Positions 47,901 to 58,411 of a stretch of 64,000 nucleotides of DNA are shown in pieces. The notes below the pieces were generated by a model. That model made no database searches, was not told the DNA's origin, and saw only the letters and a program-made list of their open reading frames with translations. This DNA is from Bdellovibrio sp. (GTDB lineage: Bacteria; Bdellovibrionota; Bacteriovoracia; Bacteriovoracales; Bacteriovoracaceae). The stretch lies in contig JACPIU010000026.1 of assembly GCA_016187935.1 (NCBI GenBank), positions 1-64,000 on the forward strand, read 5' to 3'. Within the stretch, counting starts at the first letter, position 1. Each line of letters starts with the position of its first letter. The position numbers were made by a program, and so were the translations under genes.

Positions 47901-48929
47901 TTACTCTGCTGCTGGCTTCTCAACCTTCTTATCCGCAGCTGTGTGCCCATGGAACTGACGTGTATGAGAAAATTCACCAAGTTTATGCCCAATCATATTA
48001 TCTGTGACATAAACAGGAATAAATTTTTTCCCATTATGCACGGCAAAGGTGAGGCCAATGAATTCAGGAACAATGGTTGTCGCTCTTGACCATGTCTTAA
48101 TAACTTTGCCAGCTTTATTTTTCTCACCTTGAAGCGCAATCACTTTGCGCATCAATTTGAAACTTACGAACGGGCCTTTCTTTAAAGATCTAGGATGACG
48201 ACCACCGGATGTACGACCCTCGCCACCACCAAGTGGATGGTCAATTGGGTTCTGTGCTACACCACGAACACTTGGACGAATACCAAGATGTCTGCTTCGT
48301 CCGGCTTTTCCAATCACAATATTCTCGTGATCAAGATTGCCTACTTGCCCAATTGTTGCACGACACTCTGGTTTTACTTTTCTTAATTCCCCAGATGGAA
48401 CTCGAAGGAGAACATAGTCACCTTCTTTGGCCATGACTTGTACATAAGAGCCAGCTGAACGAGCCATCTGTCCACCAGCACCTGGATACATTTCAACATT
48501 ATGCACCAAAGTACCAATCGGTATATCCTTAAGCTGCTTTGAATTCCCAACTTTAATGTCAGCATCATCAGAACTAACAACGACATCGCCGACTTTTAAG
48601 CCCTGGGGAGAAAGAATAAAACTTTTGTCTCCATCTAAATAGGCGAGAAGAGCAATGTGGCAGGTTCTGTTTGGGTCATAACAAATAGCTTCTACTTTGG
48701 CAGAAATATTCAACTTATTGCGCTTAAAATCAATGACGCGATAAAGCTGCTTATGTCCACCTCCCTGATGGCGTGTTGTAATGCGCCCAAAATGGTTGCG
48801 AGCAAATTTTGATTTTTTTGCTTGAACTAATCTCTTCGGAACCTTCACACCGTCTGTAAATTCTGACGATGCAATAGTTGTCATATATCTTCTACAGGGG
48901 GTCGTGGGACTATACTTTTTAACACTCAT
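47901..48929 (-). CDS. rplB-rpsS: Fused ribosomal proteins L2 and S19 in one reading frame
   Basis: 342 residues from ATG 48929 (GAGG 6 nt upstream). Residues 1-245 are L2: [47 protein letters not shown] and [18 protein letters not shown], ending GGRH. Residues 246-342 are S19 without its Met: [49 protein letters not shown] and an Ala/Lys tail. Codons at the joint are CGT CAT CCT AGA TCT TTA AAG (48198-48178), read on both sides without a stop. About 29 residues of the L2 tail, the L2 stop, the gap and the S19 start are missing. No in-frame start codon lies near the joint to make S19 alone. The L2 peptidyl-transferase-side His (DHP) is kept; the second His of HPH is Leu. A deletion in assembly is the main alternative. 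Confidence 0.9.
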   Translation of the reverse strand: MSVKKYSPTTPCRRYMTTIASSEFTDGVKVPKRLVQAKKSKFARNHFGRITTRHQGGGHKQLYRVIDFKRNKLNISAKVEAICYDPNRTCHIALLAYLDGDKSFILSPQGLKVGDVVVSSDDADIKVGNSKQLKDIPIGTLVHNVEMYPGAGGQMARSAGSYVQVMAKEGDYVLLRVPSGELRKVKPECRATIGQVGNLDHENIVIGKAGRSRHLGIRPSVRGVAQNPIDHPLGGGEGRTSGGRHPRSLKKGPFVSFKLMRKVIALQGEKNKAGKVIKTWSRATTIVPEFIGLTFAVHNGKKFIPVYVTDNMIGHKLGEFSHTRQFHGHTAADKKVEKPAAE

Positions 48930-48986
48930 AACAAACCTCAAATTCTATTTCTGCGCTCTATTTCGTGCATTCAAAAATGCGCCTTC

Positions 48987-49277
48987 CTAAACACCTTTAA
49001 AAAATTCAATTCGTTGGCCTTCACCAAGCTGAACCAGGGCACGTTTACGAAAAGAACTCTTGTATGCATGCGCACCAAAACGGCGATGCTTACCAGGGAG
49101 TGTAACAGTAGCAACTTTTAAAACTTTAACATCGTAAAGTTTCTCTACCGCCTTCTTAATCTGGGTTTTGGTGGCCCATTCAGCCACAACAAATCCGTAA
49201 CAATTGGACTTTTCAGTCGCCTTGGTTGCCTTTTCTGTAATGAGAGGCTTCACTAAAACACTTTCTAACTGAGGCAT
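48987..49277 (-). CDS. rplW: 50S ribosomal protein L23
   Basis: 96 residues, at the tunnel exit where SRP and trigger factor dock. Conserved VLVKPLITEKATKATEKSNC, TKTQIKKAVEKLYDVKVLKV and a tail rich in basic residues. It starts 1 nt before the rplD end. Confidence 0.97.
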   Translation of the reverse strand: MPQLESVLVKPLITEKATKATEKSNCYGFVVAEWATKTQIKKAVEKLYDVKVLKVATVTLPGKHRRFGAHAYKSSFRKRALVQLGEGQRIEFFKGV

Positions 49278-49278
49278 A

Positions 49279-49896
49279 TCACACCAACTTTTTGAGTAAC
49301 GTTTCTAATGCTTTCTTTTCAATAATCAGATTCTCAAATTTGATAGCTTCATAAACACTGAAACCATCTACATGAACAGCTTTTGCATTGGAAAAATTTC
49401 TGCAAGCTCTTAATACTAATGAATCCTTGGAATCCGTTACTACTAATCCAGGCAACAAACCTTTCTTGCTCAAAAGATTAAACATCTCTTTCGTCTTACC
49501 TGTACTTTGCAATTCACTAACCACAGTCAATTTACCAGCTTGAAATTTATCTGCTAACACGGAGTGAATGGCACCCAGCATAGTTTTCTTGTTAATTTTT
49601 TGTTCATAAGAACGTGGTTGCGGGCCGAATGACGATCCTCCACCTGGCATCAAAGGGGAGCGATTACTACCTTGTCTCGCATTACCAGTCCCTTTCTGCT
49701 TAAACGGCTTCTTCCCTCCGCCTGCAACAAGGGCCTTACATTTTACAGCGGCATTACCTTGACGCCGACTTGCCAATGTTGCCTTCACCACCTGATGAAT
49801 GACCGCCACATTGATGTCTTCAGGGGTAAGACTTACTGAAGTTTCCAGCTTTCCTGTCGCATCAAATTTACTATTCAAAACATTTAACTCTGCCAT
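49279..49896 (-). CDS. rplD: 50S ribosomal protein L4
   Basis: 205 residues. Long tunnel loop with the conserved KKPFKQKGTGNARQGSNRSP. In enterobacteria L4 represses the S10 operon; whether it does so here is unknown. Complete. Confidence 0.97.
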   Translation of the reverse strand: MAELNVLNSKFDATGKLETSVSLTPEDINVAVIHQVVKATLASRRQGNAAVKCKALVAGGGKKPFKQKGTGNARQGSNRSPLMPGGGSSFGPQPRSYEQKINKKTMLGAIHSVLADKFQAGKLTVVSELQSTGKTKEMFNLLSKKGLLPGLVVTDSKDSLVLRACRNFSNAKAVHVDGFSVYEAIKFENLIIEKKALETLLKKLV

Positions 49897-49929
49897 AATG
49901 CACCCTCTAATCTCTAAAACCCTGCTCGC

Positions 49930-50625
49930 TTATTCGCGTGCTTTTTTAATGGCTTTGGAAATTCTCACAAAACCATTTTTCGATCCTGGAACTGAACCCT
50001 TAATAAGCATGTATCCCTTGTCCAGATTTACTTCAACAACCATCAAATTTTGCACAGTTTGTTCCAAGTCACCCATATGACCTGGCAATTTTTTTAACTT
50101 AAACACACGCGCAGGAGTTGCACGATTTCCAATAGAACCTGGACGGCGATGGAACATAGATCCATGGGCGGCAGGCCCTCCTGCAAAATTAAACCGCTTC
50201 ATTACACCTTGATAACCTTTACCTTTCGTCGTACCGGCAACATCTACATAAGCTGAAGGTTTGAAAGACTCATATCCCAGTTTTCCACCTAGTGCTGCTG
50301 GATCAACCTTATCCATGCGAAGTTCTGATAAAAGAGTGTACACTGGAGTAATCTGTGCTTTTTTTAGATGCCCCACCATCGGTTGAGGAACAAGTTTTTC
50401 GCGTTTTTCATAGTAGGCAACTTGATAAGCGTTATAACCGTCTTTTTCTTTGGTCTTAACCTGTGAAATATGATTAGGGATAAGTTTAATGACCGTGACG
50501 GGAATATGATTGCCTTGCTCATCGAAAATTCGCGTCATACCGGCTTTTTGACCATAAAATGAAGATAAATTAACGACTGACTTCTCTGATGCAGACTCTG
50601 CTGCAGCTTTTTTATCTGGGGCCAT
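49930..50625 (-). CDS. rplC: 50S ribosomal protein L3
   Basis: 231 residues. Conserved YGQKAGMTRIFDEQGNHIPV and GMSFHRRPGSIGNRATPARVF-like HGSMFHRRPGSIGNRA. It begins with an Ala/Lys/Glu extension of about 20 residues (MAPDKKAAAESASEKSVV) before the core; the usual MIGLLGKK start is replaced by VVNLSSFYGQKAG. GGAGG-like GGAGGA lies before the ATG. Confidence 0.96.
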   Translation of the reverse strand: MAPDKKAAAESASEKSVVNLSSFYGQKAGMTRIFDEQGNHIPVTVIKLIPNHISQVKTKEKDGYNAYQVAYYEKREKLVPQPMVGHLKKAQITPVYTLLSELRMDKVDPAALGGKLGYESFKPSAYVDVAGTTKGKGYQGVMKRFNFAGGPAAHGSMFHRRPGSIGNRATPARVFKLKKLPGHMGDLEQTVQNLMVVEVNLDKGYMLIKGSVPGSKNGFVRISKAIKKARE

Positions 50626-50685
50626 TCTTCCTCCACAGCATCACCCTTAGACTAAGGGATGCATGCATGGTTATTAAAATATAAA

Positions 50686-50994
50686 CTAATACTTGATTTC
50701 TACATCCACGCCAGACGAAAGGTCGAGTTTCATCAAACTATCAATAGTTTGCTGAGTAGGATCTAAAATATCAATTAATCTCTTATGAGTTCTCATTTCA
50801 AACTGCTCACGCGATTTCTTGTCGATATGAGGAGAGCGCAAAACAGTAAATTTATTTATCTCTGTAGGCAATGGAATTGGACCAGCGACGCGAGCGCCTG
50901 TCTCTTTCGCAGTCTGTACTATCTCATTGACAGAATTATCGAGTAACTTATGATCGTACGCACGCAGCTTAATTCTTAATCTTGTCGCTTTCAT
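50686..50994 (-). CDS. rpsJ: 30S ribosomal protein S10
   Basis: 102 residues, first gene of the S10 run. Conserved [44 protein letters not shown] split as [18 protein letters not shown]. Also the NusE antitermination factor. Preceded by a promoter with a perfect -35 box. Confidence 0.98.
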   Translation of the reverse strand: MKATRLRIKLRAYDHKLLDNSVNEIVQTAKETGARVAGPIPLPTEINKFTVLRSPHIDKKSREQFEMRTHKRLIDILDPTQQTIDSLMKLDLSSGVDVEIKY

Positions 50995-51029
50995 TTAAAA
51001 ACGTCCCATTTTGGCAAAATTGAACCAGA

Positions 51030-51058
51030 TATTTATTTGTATTGCGGCCCTTTGTCAA
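51030..51058 (-). promoter_or_regulatory. Candidate promoter of the S10 operon
   Basis: On the minus strand a perfect TTGACA (51053-51058) is followed after 17 nt by TAAATA (51030-51035), a weak -10. It lies in the 81-nt gap between fusA and rpsJ, about 36 nt before the rpsJ ATG. The -10 may shift by a base or two in this AT-rich stretch. It would give the S10/spc/alpha run its own start. Confidence 0.5.
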
Positions 51059-51075
51059 CCATTTATAATAGCACC

Positions 51076-53163
51076 TTACAGGTAGATCCCCTTGGACTCT
51101 AAAACTTTTTTGGTTAAATTGAGATCCATCGGTCCATAATGGTGAAAGGCCAGCGTGAAATTGGCACGTCCTTGGGTAGCAGATCGCAAATCTGTGCTAT
51201 AACCAAACATTTCACTCAAAGGCACTTCGGCCTTTATGACCTCTTTATTGTGTTTTGATTCTATACCAACCACATGCCCTCTTTTCATATTTACATGAGC
51301 TATAACTTCTCCAGAAAATTCGCTAGGCGTCACGACCTCCAAGGACATATAGGGTTCAAACATGACAAATCCAGCTGCTTCGCAAGCTGACTTGAAAGCA
51401 TTCGCTGAAGCAATAACGTAGCCTAGAGATGAACTCTCCATTTCATTATATTTGGCCTTAATAAGGGTCGCTTTGATATTGATAAATGGATATCCAACCT
51501 TACATCCCCCCGGAGCTGTATCAAATATCGATTTTTTGATGGCGTCTAGAATCTCTTGAGGTAAGTCACGTTTTGAAATAGACGACTCGAACAACACACC
51601 CGCCTGATAGTCATACGGCTCAACTTGGATCACACAATGTCCAAATTGAAGTTTTCCATTAATTTCTTTTTCAAAGGTATATTCTGCCGTGGCCAATGAC
51701 TTAATTCCTTCTCGATAGGAAACTTGGGGCCTACCGACATTTATTCCAACACCGAAATCTCTGTGTATGCGATCAGCAATAATCTCGAGATGAAGCTCTC
51801 CCATGCCGTAGATTAATAACTGGCCTGTTTCAGGATTATGTTTGAAGTTGAAGGAAGGATCTTCAATCTTGAGTTGATCCAAAACACCAAGCAATTTTTT
51901 TTCATCCACGCTGGTTTTTGGTTCAACGGCAACAGAAATGACTGATTCAGGAAATTCCATGAGATCATATATTATCGGCCGATGCTCCAAACAAAGTGTC
52001 TCACCTGTTGTTGTGATTTTAAGACCAGCCAACGCCACAATTTCACCGGCACCAGCTTCATCTAATTCTGTTCGTTTATTGGCATGCATCTGAAGAATTT
52101 TTTGAACCCGCTCACGCTTTTTTTTGAGAGGGTTATATATCGTAGCACCCACTTTTAATTCACCCGAGTAAATTCGAACAAAAGTCAAACTCCCTACAAA
52201 CGGATCAGAAGCAATCTTAAATGCAATACCACTAAACACTTCATCAGCAAGAGGTTGCCGCTTTTCCAGTTTTTCAAAATCCTTAGTGTTGTGTCCCTGG
52301 ATTTCTCCACGATCTATCGGAGAGGGCAAGTAATCAACAATTGCGTCCAAAAGTGGCTGAATACCTTTATTTTTGAAAGCAGATCCACATAACACAGGAA
52401 TGAAATTGTGCTTGATAACTGCTTTACGAATGGCTGCTTGAATTTCATTTTGAGAAGGGGTTTCCCCATTCAAATATTTTTCAGCTAACATATCATCATA
52501 ATCAGCAATTGCACTGATTAGCTCCTCCCGAAATCTCTGCGTGTCTTCTAACATATCCTGTGGGATTTCTTGTTCTACTACTGAGCAGCCCAAATCTTCT
52601 TCTTTGAAAAAAATGGCTTTCATTTTTACCAGATCAATCAATCCCTTGAATTTTTCTTCCTCTCCAATCGGAAGCTGAATCGCATTTGCCTTTTTACCCA
52701 GTTTCTCCCGAATTTCATTTATACATCCTTGAAAATCAGCACCAGCACGATCCATTTTATTTACAAAGGCCAAGCGAGGAACACTGTATTTGTCGGCCTG
52801 GGACCATACTGTCTCAGATTGGGGCTCTACGCCTGAAACGGCATCAAAAATACCTACAGCACCATCTAAAACTCTCAGAGATCTCTCTACTTCTATTGTG
52901 AAATCCACGTGCCCAGGAGTATCGATGATGTTAATGATTTTTTTTTGCCAAAGACAGGTGGTAGCAGCGGAGGTGATTGTAATCCCTCGTTCTTGCTCTT
53001 GAATCATCCAATCCATGGTGGCGGTTCCATCATGGACTTCTCCCATCTTATAATTTTTTCCTGTATAAAATAGAATTCGTTCTGTTGTGGTTGTTTTTCC
53101 AGCGTCGATATGGGCCATTATGCCAATATTTCTTATATTATGAATTTCATTTTGAGTTTTCAT
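51076..53163 (-). CDS. fusA: Elongation factor G
   Basis: 695 residues from ATG 53163. GTPase that drives translocation. G1 [19 protein letters not shown]3 DTPGHVDF, G4 NKMDRAGA; domains II-V are complete ([34 protein letters not shown]). The start lies about 20 nt after an intrinsic terminator. A TTG at 53184 would start inside the U-run and is unlikely. tuf, usually next, is absent. Confidence 0.97.
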   Translation of the reverse strand: MKTQNEIHNIRNIGIMAHIDAGKTTTTERILFYTGKNYKMGEVHDGTATMDWMIQEQERGITITSAATTCLWQKKIINIIDTPGHVDFTIEVERSLRVLDGAVGIFDAVSGVEPQSETVWSQADKYSVPRLAFVNKMDRAGADFQGCINEIREKLGKKANAIQLPIGEEEKFKGLIDLVKMKAIFFKEEDLGCSVVEQEIPQDMLEDTQRFREELISAIADYDDMLAEKYLNGETPSQNEIQAAIRKAVIKHNFIPVLCGSAFKNKGIQPLLDAIVDYLPSPIDRGEIQGHNTKDFEKLEKRQPLADEVFSGIAFKIASDPFVGSLTFVRIYSGELKVGATIYNPLKKKRERVQKILQMHANKRTELDEAGAGEIVALAGLKITTTGETLCLEHRPIIYDLMEFPESVISVAVEPKTSVDEKKLLGVLDQLKIEDPSFNFKHNPETGQLLIYGMGELHLEIIADRIHRDFGVGINVGRPQVSYREGIKSLATAEYTFEKEINGKLQFGHCVIQVEPYDYQAGVLFESSISKRDLPQEILDAIKKSIFDTAPGGCKVGYPFINIKATLIKAKYNEMESSSLGYVIASANAFKSACEAAGFVMFEPYMSLEVVTPSEFSGEVIAHVNMKRGHVVGIESKHNKEVIKAEVPLSEMFGYSTDLRSATQGRANFTLAFHHYGPMDLNLTKKVLESKGIYL

Positions 53164-53182
53164 GTTCAAATCTGAGTGGACC

Positions 53183-53212
53183 AAAAAAAAAGCCTCTCTA
53201 TAAAAGAGAGGC
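53183..53212 (-). terminator. Intrinsic terminator/attenuator between rpsG and fusA
   Basis: On the minus strand GCCTCTC-TTTTATA-GAGAGGC is a perfect 7-bp stem with a 7-nt loop, followed at once by nine T. It is a textbook intrinsic terminator, but its U-run ends only about 20 nt before the fusA ATG. It therefore either ends the rif/rpsL-rpsG transcript with fusA read by leakage, or acts as an attenuator for fusA. No promoter fits in the remaining 19 nt. Confidence 0.85.
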
Positions 53213-53245
53213 CCTAATCATAAATGATTAAAAGAAAAAAGGAAA

Positions 53246-53716
53246 TTACCACTTAAGGTGAGCAAAAGCTTTATTGGCTTCAGCCATCTTATAAACATCC
53301 TCACGCTTCTTAACAGCTCCGCCACGATTATTTGCCGCATCGATGATTTCATCCGCAAGCTTTTCAATCATAGTCTTACCAGAACGCTCACGTGCATAGT
53401 CACGAATCCATCGAATGGCCAAAGACTGTCTGCGGTTTGTGCGAACTTCTACCGGAATTTGATACGTTGCGCCACCAATTCTGCGAGATTTTACTTCAAC
53501 CGCCGGCTTCACATTGGAAAGGGCCTTCTTAAAAGTTTTAAGCGGCTCCTCATTTGTTTTTTGTTCTACAAGCTGAAGAGCACCATAAAAAGTGGATTCA
53601 GCAATAGACTTTTTCCCACCAACCATTAAACAATTCACAAATTTTGTAACCAGGATTTCCTGATATTTTGGGTCGGGAAGAACTTCTCGAACAGTGGCAC
53701 GATGTTTTCTACTCAT
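53246..53716 (-). CDS. rpsG: 30S ribosomal protein S7
   Basis: 156 residues, primary binder of the 16S 3' domain; in E. coli it represses its own operon. Conserved [38 protein letters not shown] and the end [11 protein letters not shown]. It is followed by the terminator before fusA. Confidence 0.98.
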   Translation of the reverse strand: MSRKHRATVREVLPDPKYQEILVTKFVNCLMVGGKKSIAESTFYGALQLVEQKTNEEPLKTFKKALSNVKPAVEVKSRRIGGATYQIPVEVRTNRRQSLAIRWIRDYARERSGKTMIEKLADEIIDAANNRGGAVKKREDVYKMAEANKAFAHLKW

Positions 53717-53819
53717 TATCTTTCTCCTCTTCAGTTCCTTCTGGATTCAATCCAAATGAAAGGAACTTACTCTCCCGATTTCCAATTCTCATAATAGAAA
53801 CCGGCAAGTGTTTAATAAA

Positions 53820-54194
53820 TTAGGCTTTAGGCCGTTTTGCCCCATACTTGGAACGAGATTTCTTTCGTTTTTCAACGCCAGTAGCGTCTAGCGCACCACG
53901 AATTGTATGGTAACGAACACCTGGTAAATCCTTCACACGACCGCCACGTACAAGAACAATAGAGTGCTCTTGTAAATTATGTCCCTCTCCACCAATGTAC
54001 GAAATGACTTCATAACCGCTAGTCAATTTGACTTTGCAAACTTTGCGAAGTGCCGAGTTCGGTTTTTTGGGTGTTGTCGTATATACACGAGTACAAACTC
54101 CCCGTTTTTGAGGACAGGATTTGAGTGCAGGTGATTTTGTCTTCACTTCCTTGTCAGTTCTACCACTTCTAATTAACTGATTAATGGTTGGCAT
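53820..54194 (-). CDS. rpsL: 30S ribosomal protein S12
   Basis: 124 residues; decoding-site protein. Conserved [20 protein letters not shown] and [21 protein letters not shown] split as [10 protein letters not shown]; the K42- and K87-equivalent loops are wild-type-like, so streptomycin resistance by the usual changes is not seen. It lies 70 nt after rpoC. Confidence 0.98.
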   Translation of the reverse strand: MPTINQLIRSGRTDKEVKTKSPALKSCPQKRGVCTRVYTTTPKKPNSALRKVCKVKLTSGYEVISYIGGEGHNLQEHSIVLVRGGRVKDLPGVRYHTIRGALDATGVEKRKKSRSKYGAKRPKA

Positions 54195-54224
54195 TGATCG
54201 TGCTCCCTTTACTTAACTTTCCAC

Positions 54225-54247
54225 TGGGTGTCTAACATGGCCACCCA
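54225..54247. other. Hairpin between rpoC and rpsL
   Basis: TGGGTG and CACCCA (6 bp) flank an 11-nt loop in the leader of rpsL, 30 nt before its ATG. No U-run follows, so it is not a terminator. It may be a processing site or a regulatory leader element. Confidence 0.35.
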
Positions 54248-54264
54248 AGTATCACAAGAAATTT

Positions 54265-57200
54265 TTAAATCTGGGCGTTTATCTTATTCGCCAATTCATC
54301 TTCTTCCACTATTGCTACCGCTTCGTAGTCACGATATTTTGGAATACCCGTTCCTGCTGGAATGAGGCGGCCCATAATAACGTTTTCTTTGAGCCCACGC
54401 AACTTATCCTTCTTACCCTCAAGTGCTGCTTGTGTCAGAACTTTAGTAGTCTCCTGGAACGAAGCTGCAGAAATAAATGAATCGGTTGTCAATGAAGCTT
54501 TAGTGATACCAAGCAACATAGATCTTGCTTCTGCCGGAGTTTGACCAGCGGCCACTAATCTTTCATTCTCGGCAGCCAATTCACCCTTCGTGATAGTATC
54601 ACCGACAATAAAGCATGAATCACCTGATTCCGTAATTTCAACTTTTTTAAGCATTTGGCTCACTATAACTTCAATGTGCTTATCGTCAATTTTAACACCT
54701 TGGAGTCTATATACTTCTTGAATCTCATTAACGATATAGTTGGCCAGGGCCTTTACTCCAAGAACACGTAAAATATCATGAGGATTGCTTGGGCCATCCA
54801 TAATAGCTTCGCCGGGACGAATATAATCTCCCTCGTTCACGATCACATATCGCCCCTTTGGAACAGAGTAGATAACGGGCTCTGCACCATTCTCGGGACG
54901 AATGATAATCTTGCGCGTGCCACGTAATTCAGGGCCAAACTCTATCGTTCCTGAAATATCCGCAATCTGCGCTGAATTTGAAGGTTTACGAGCTTCAAAT
55001 AGTTCAGCAACTCGCGGCAAGCCACCCGTAATATCTTTCGTTTTAGTGGTTTCACGCTGAACTTTAGCTATCGCTGTACCAATGTTAATCGGATCGCCAT
55101 CAGTCACGATAATATGTGCTCCAAGAGGTAGACGATAACTGGCGGTACGTTTTGTACCGGCAATGCTCACAGGTTTTCCTTTCTCATCAACAATAACCAA
55201 GCGTGGTTGCAGTGATGGATCTTTAGATTCAATTACCACTCTGTGTGTAAGACCTGTAACAGCATCAACCTGTTCACTAACAGTGGCACCTGTTACAAGG
55301 TCTTCAAATTTAACATGCCCACTAGCTTCCGTTAAAATAGGCTGTGAGTATGGATCCCATTCCATAATGGTCTCACCCACACTTACATTCTGGCCCTCCT
55401 TAAACATTAAGACGGCACCGTAAGCAGCCTTATAGCGCTCTTTTTCCACGCCTTGTACGTTCTTAACAACGATCTCACCGACTTTGTTCATAATAATAGA
55501 TTGCCCTTCGGGGGTGACAACGGTTTGAACATTGTCGAAGTGAATAACGCCAGCTGTACGAGCTTCAGTTTTGTTAACCTGCGTTCCTGCAAAAGCCGCT
55601 GTACCACCAACGTGGAAAGTACGCATGGTTAATTGAGTTCCTGGCTCACCGATAGATTGAGCAGCAATAACTCCAACTGTTTCACCATTGCAAACTAACC
55701 CACCTCGAGCGAGATCGCGACCAAAGCACATTGCACAGAAACCGTAGCGCTCTGAACAGGTTAAGACCGAACGAACTTTAATTTGATCAATCGACTGTTC
55801 TTTTAAAACGGTATTTTCTTTCTCAGTGAGAAGCTGATTACGAGGAAATACCTCTTCGCCTTTCGCATTCACGACAGGTGATGCTGTAACTCGCCCCATG
55901 GCACGATCAGCAACGTGTTCTACCACATCGCCACCTTCAATTCTGGAATGGAGAATGATTCCATCCTGGCCATTACAATCAAAGGAACGAATAATCCCAT
56001 CTTGAGCAACATCGACAAGGCGTCTTGTCAGATAACCTGAGTTGGCTGTTTTGAGGGCCGTATCCGCAAGACCTTTTCTCGCTCCGTGAGTTGACGCAAA
56101 ATACTGAAGAACTGAAAGTCCTTCACGAAAGTTTGAGGTAATAGGAGTTTCAATAATCTCGCCACTTGGTTTAGCCATCAAGCCACGCATACCGGCCAAC
56201 TGTCGCATTTGTGTAGTCGATCCTCGGGCACCGGAATCGGCCATCATAAACAATGAGTTGAAGGATGGAGCAGTTAAAGTATCACCCTTTTCATTGCTGA
56301 ATGAATCAGTAGAAATCCGTTGGATCATAACTTTGGTAAGTTTCTCGTTTGTCTGGGCCCAAACGTCGACGATCTTGTTATAACGTTCACCGTTGGTAAT
56401 AGATCCTTCGTTATATTCGTCAGTGATCTTATCCACTTCTTTATACGCATCATTAACAATTTTGACTTTTTCTTCTGGGATGATCATGTCCTTAATATTG
56501 ACTGAAATACCGGCTTTGGTAGCGTATTCAAAACCAAGACGCATGATTGAATCAGCTAACAATACAGTCTCTTTTTCAGTACCAACACGATAAGCAAGAT
56601 CAATTAACTTACTAATTGATTTTTTATCCAAAATTTTATTAATATCGGCATACTTGAGACATTTTGGAATAACATCATAAACGAAAGTCCGTCCCACAGT
56701 AGTTTCAATCAGCTTGCCTTCAATACGAATCTTCACAGGAGCTTGCAAATGAAGCTTCCCAGTAAAATATGCAAATTGGGCCTCTTCCTTGCCGGAATAT
56801 ACGTTGCCGTAACCGCGAGCAAAAGGACGTGGACGAGTCATGTAATACAGACCAAGAACAATATCTTGTGTAGGAACGATAATTGGAGTTCCGTCTTTCG
56901 GAGACAAAATGTTGTTTGTCGACATAGCAAGAACGCGACACTCAACTTGCGCTTCTAATGACAAAGGAACGTGAACGGCCATTTGGTCACCGTCGAAGTC
57001 AGCATTGAACGCAGTACAAACGAGAGGATGAAGCTGAATGGCCTTTCCTTCGATAAGTATCGGTTCAAAAGCTTGAATGCCCAATCGGTGGAGGGTGGGT
57101 GCGCGGTTGAGAAGAACAGGATGTTCCTGCACAACTTCTTCCAAAATATCCCACACTTCTTGCTTCTGCTGATCCACCATGCGTTTAGCAACTTTAATTG

Positions 57201-58386
57201 TTGTACAATGTCCTTTATCAATAAGTCTGTTATAGATAAATGGTTTGAACAACTCGAGGGCCATTAGTTTTGGAAGACCACATTGATGCAAACGTAAACT
57301 CGGCCCAACGACAATAACCGAACGACCGGAGTAATCGACACGTTTACCAAGTAAGTTTTGACGGAAACGTCCCTGCTTTCCTTTTAGCATGTCAGAAAGT
57401 GAGCGCAAGGGCCGTTTGTTGGCACCTGTAAATACCTTTCCACGCCTACCATTATCAAACAAAGCATCCACAGCTTCCTGAAGCATTCGTCTTTCATTTC
57501 TGATGATAATTTCAGGGGCATTAAGCTCTTTTAGCCTTTTTAAACGGTTATTTCGATTGATAACCCGACGATACAAATCATTCAAATCCGAGGTCGCAAA
57601 TCTGCCTGCTTCCAAAGGAACAAGTGGCCGCAAGTCAGGAGGTAGAATGGGAATAACATCCATCATGAACCAATCAGGACGGTTTCCAGAGTCCATGATA
57701 CTTTCAATAACTTTCAGTCGTTTAATTAATTTAGCGCGCACAACCTCTGTCGTCGCTGCTTGCAGGGCCTTGCGAAGATTTTTGTTCTCAAGGTCAATAT
57801 CAATTTTTTTGAGCAGTTCTTTTATGGTTGTACCGCCCATGCCTGCTTCAAAATCAACACCTGCCTCTTTCAATTCAAAATATTGTTGCTCAGAAATTAC
57901 TCGACCAACTTCCAGACCAGCTTCAGCATCATTCGTCACCGACTTAGTCACAATGTAAGCTTCGTAATAAAGGACTTTTTCAAGCTCTTTCAAACTTAAA
58001 TTCAACAATGCTCCGAGACGCGAAGGCAATGATCGTAAAAACCAGATATGGGCAACAGGAGTTGCCAATTCAATGTGACCACAACGTTCACGCCGCACTT
58101 TAGACAGCGTAACTTCTACACCGCATTTTTCGCATACAACTCCGCGATGTTTCATGCGCTTATATTTTCCACAAATACATTCGTAATCTTTAATTGGGCC
58201 AAAAATTTTGGCACAGAATAAACCATCTCTTTCTGGCTTAAAGGTACGATAGTTAATTGTCTCAGGTTTTTTGACTTCGCCAAATGACCATTCGCGAATA
58301 GTGTCAGGTGAAGCCATCTTAATTGACACAGCTTCTACGCTAATAGGATCTTTCGGTTTATCAAAAAAGTTAAGAAGGTCTTTCAT
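54265..58386 (-). CDS. rpoC: RNA polymerase beta' subunit
   Basis: 1373 residues. N-terminal zinc finger [19 protein letters not shown], the catalytic [12 protein letters not shown] (three Asp that hold Mg), second zinc cluster [11 protein letters not shown]...C, trigger loop and jaw complete. It follows rpoB by 25 nt. Length near that of other proteobacteria (about 1400). Confidence 0.98.
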   Translation of the reverse strand: MKDLLNFFDKPKDPISVEAVSIKMASPDTIREWSFGEVKKPETINYRTFKPERDGLFCAKIFGPIKDYECICGKYKRMKHRGVVCEKCGVEVTLSKVRRERCGHIELATPVAHIWFLRSLPSRLGALLNLSLKELEKVLYYEAYIVTKSVTNDAEAGLEVGRVISEQQYFELKEAGVDFEAGMGGTTIKELLKKIDIDLENKNLRKALQAATTEVVRAKLIKRLKVIESIMDSGNRPDWFMMDVIPILPPDLRPLVPLEAGRFATSDLNDLYRRVINRNNRLKRLKELNAPEIIIRNERRMLQEAVDALFDNGRRGKVFTGANKRPLRSLSDMLKGKQGRFRQNLLGKRVDYSGRSVIVVGPSLRLHQCGLPKLMALELFKPFIYNRLIDKGHCTTIKVAKRMVDQQKQEVWDILEEVVQEHPVLLNRAPTLHRLGIQAFEPILIEGKAIQLHPLVCTAFNADFDGDQMAVHVPLSLEAQVECRVLAMSTNNILSPKDGTPIIVPTQDIVLGLYYMTRPRPFARGYGNVYSGKEEAQFAYFTGKLHLQAPVKIRIEGKLIETTVGRTFVYDVIPKCLKYADINKILDKKSISKLIDLAYRVGTEKETVLLADSIMRLGFEYATKAGISVNIKDMIIPEEKVKIVNDAYKEVDKITDEYNEGSITNGERYNKIVDVWAQTNEKLTKVMIQRISTDSFSNEKGDTLTAPSFNSLFMMADSGARGSTTQMRQLAGMRGLMAKPSGEIIETPITSNFREGLSVLQYFASTHGARKGLADTALKTANSGYLTRRLVDVAQDGIIRSFDCNGQDGIILHSRIEGGDVVEHVADRAMGRVTASPVVNAKGEEVFPRNQLLTEKENTVLKEQSIDQIKVRSVLTCSERYGFCAMCFGRDLARGGLVCNGETVGVIAAQSIGEPGTQLTMRTFHVGGTAAFAGTQVNKTEARTAGVIHFDNVQTVVTPEGQSIIMNKVGEIVVKNVQGVEKERYKAAYGAVLMFKEGQNVSVGETIMEWDPYSQPILTEASGHVKFEDLVTGATVSEQVDAVTGLTHRVVIESKDPSLQPRLVIVDEKGKPVSIAGTKRTASYRLPLGAHIIVTDGDPINIGTAIAKVQRETTKTKDITGGLPRVAELFEARKPSNSAQIADISGTIEFGPELRGTRKIIIRPENGAEPVIYSVPKGRYVIVNEGDYIRPGEAIMDGPSNPHDILRVLGVKALANYIVNEIQEVYRLQGVKIDDKHIEVIVSQMLKKVEITESGDSCFIVGDTITKGELAAENERLVAAGQTPAEARSMLLGITKASLTTDSFISAASFQETTKVLTQAALEGKKDKLRGLKENVIMGRLIPAGTGIPKYRDYEAVAIVEEDELANKINAQI

Positions 58387-58411
58387 GTTTATTACCTCTT
58401 ACAAAACGTTA

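Noticed and set aside
48186-48191. AGATCT (BglII site) exactly at the L2-S19 joint, a possible cloning scar
   Set aside because: The bases are the natural Arg-Ser codons of the conserved PRSLKKGP start of S19, so a site here is expected by chance and does not show engineering; a deletion artefact is still possible.
50995-51075. A missing or broken tuf gene between fusA and rpsJ
   Set aside because: The gap is only 81 nt and holds a promoter; there is no EF-Tu remnant.
57503-57958. 151-codon plus-strand open frame inside rpoC
   Set aside because: Antisense to conserved beta' sequence; Ser-rich shadow frame.
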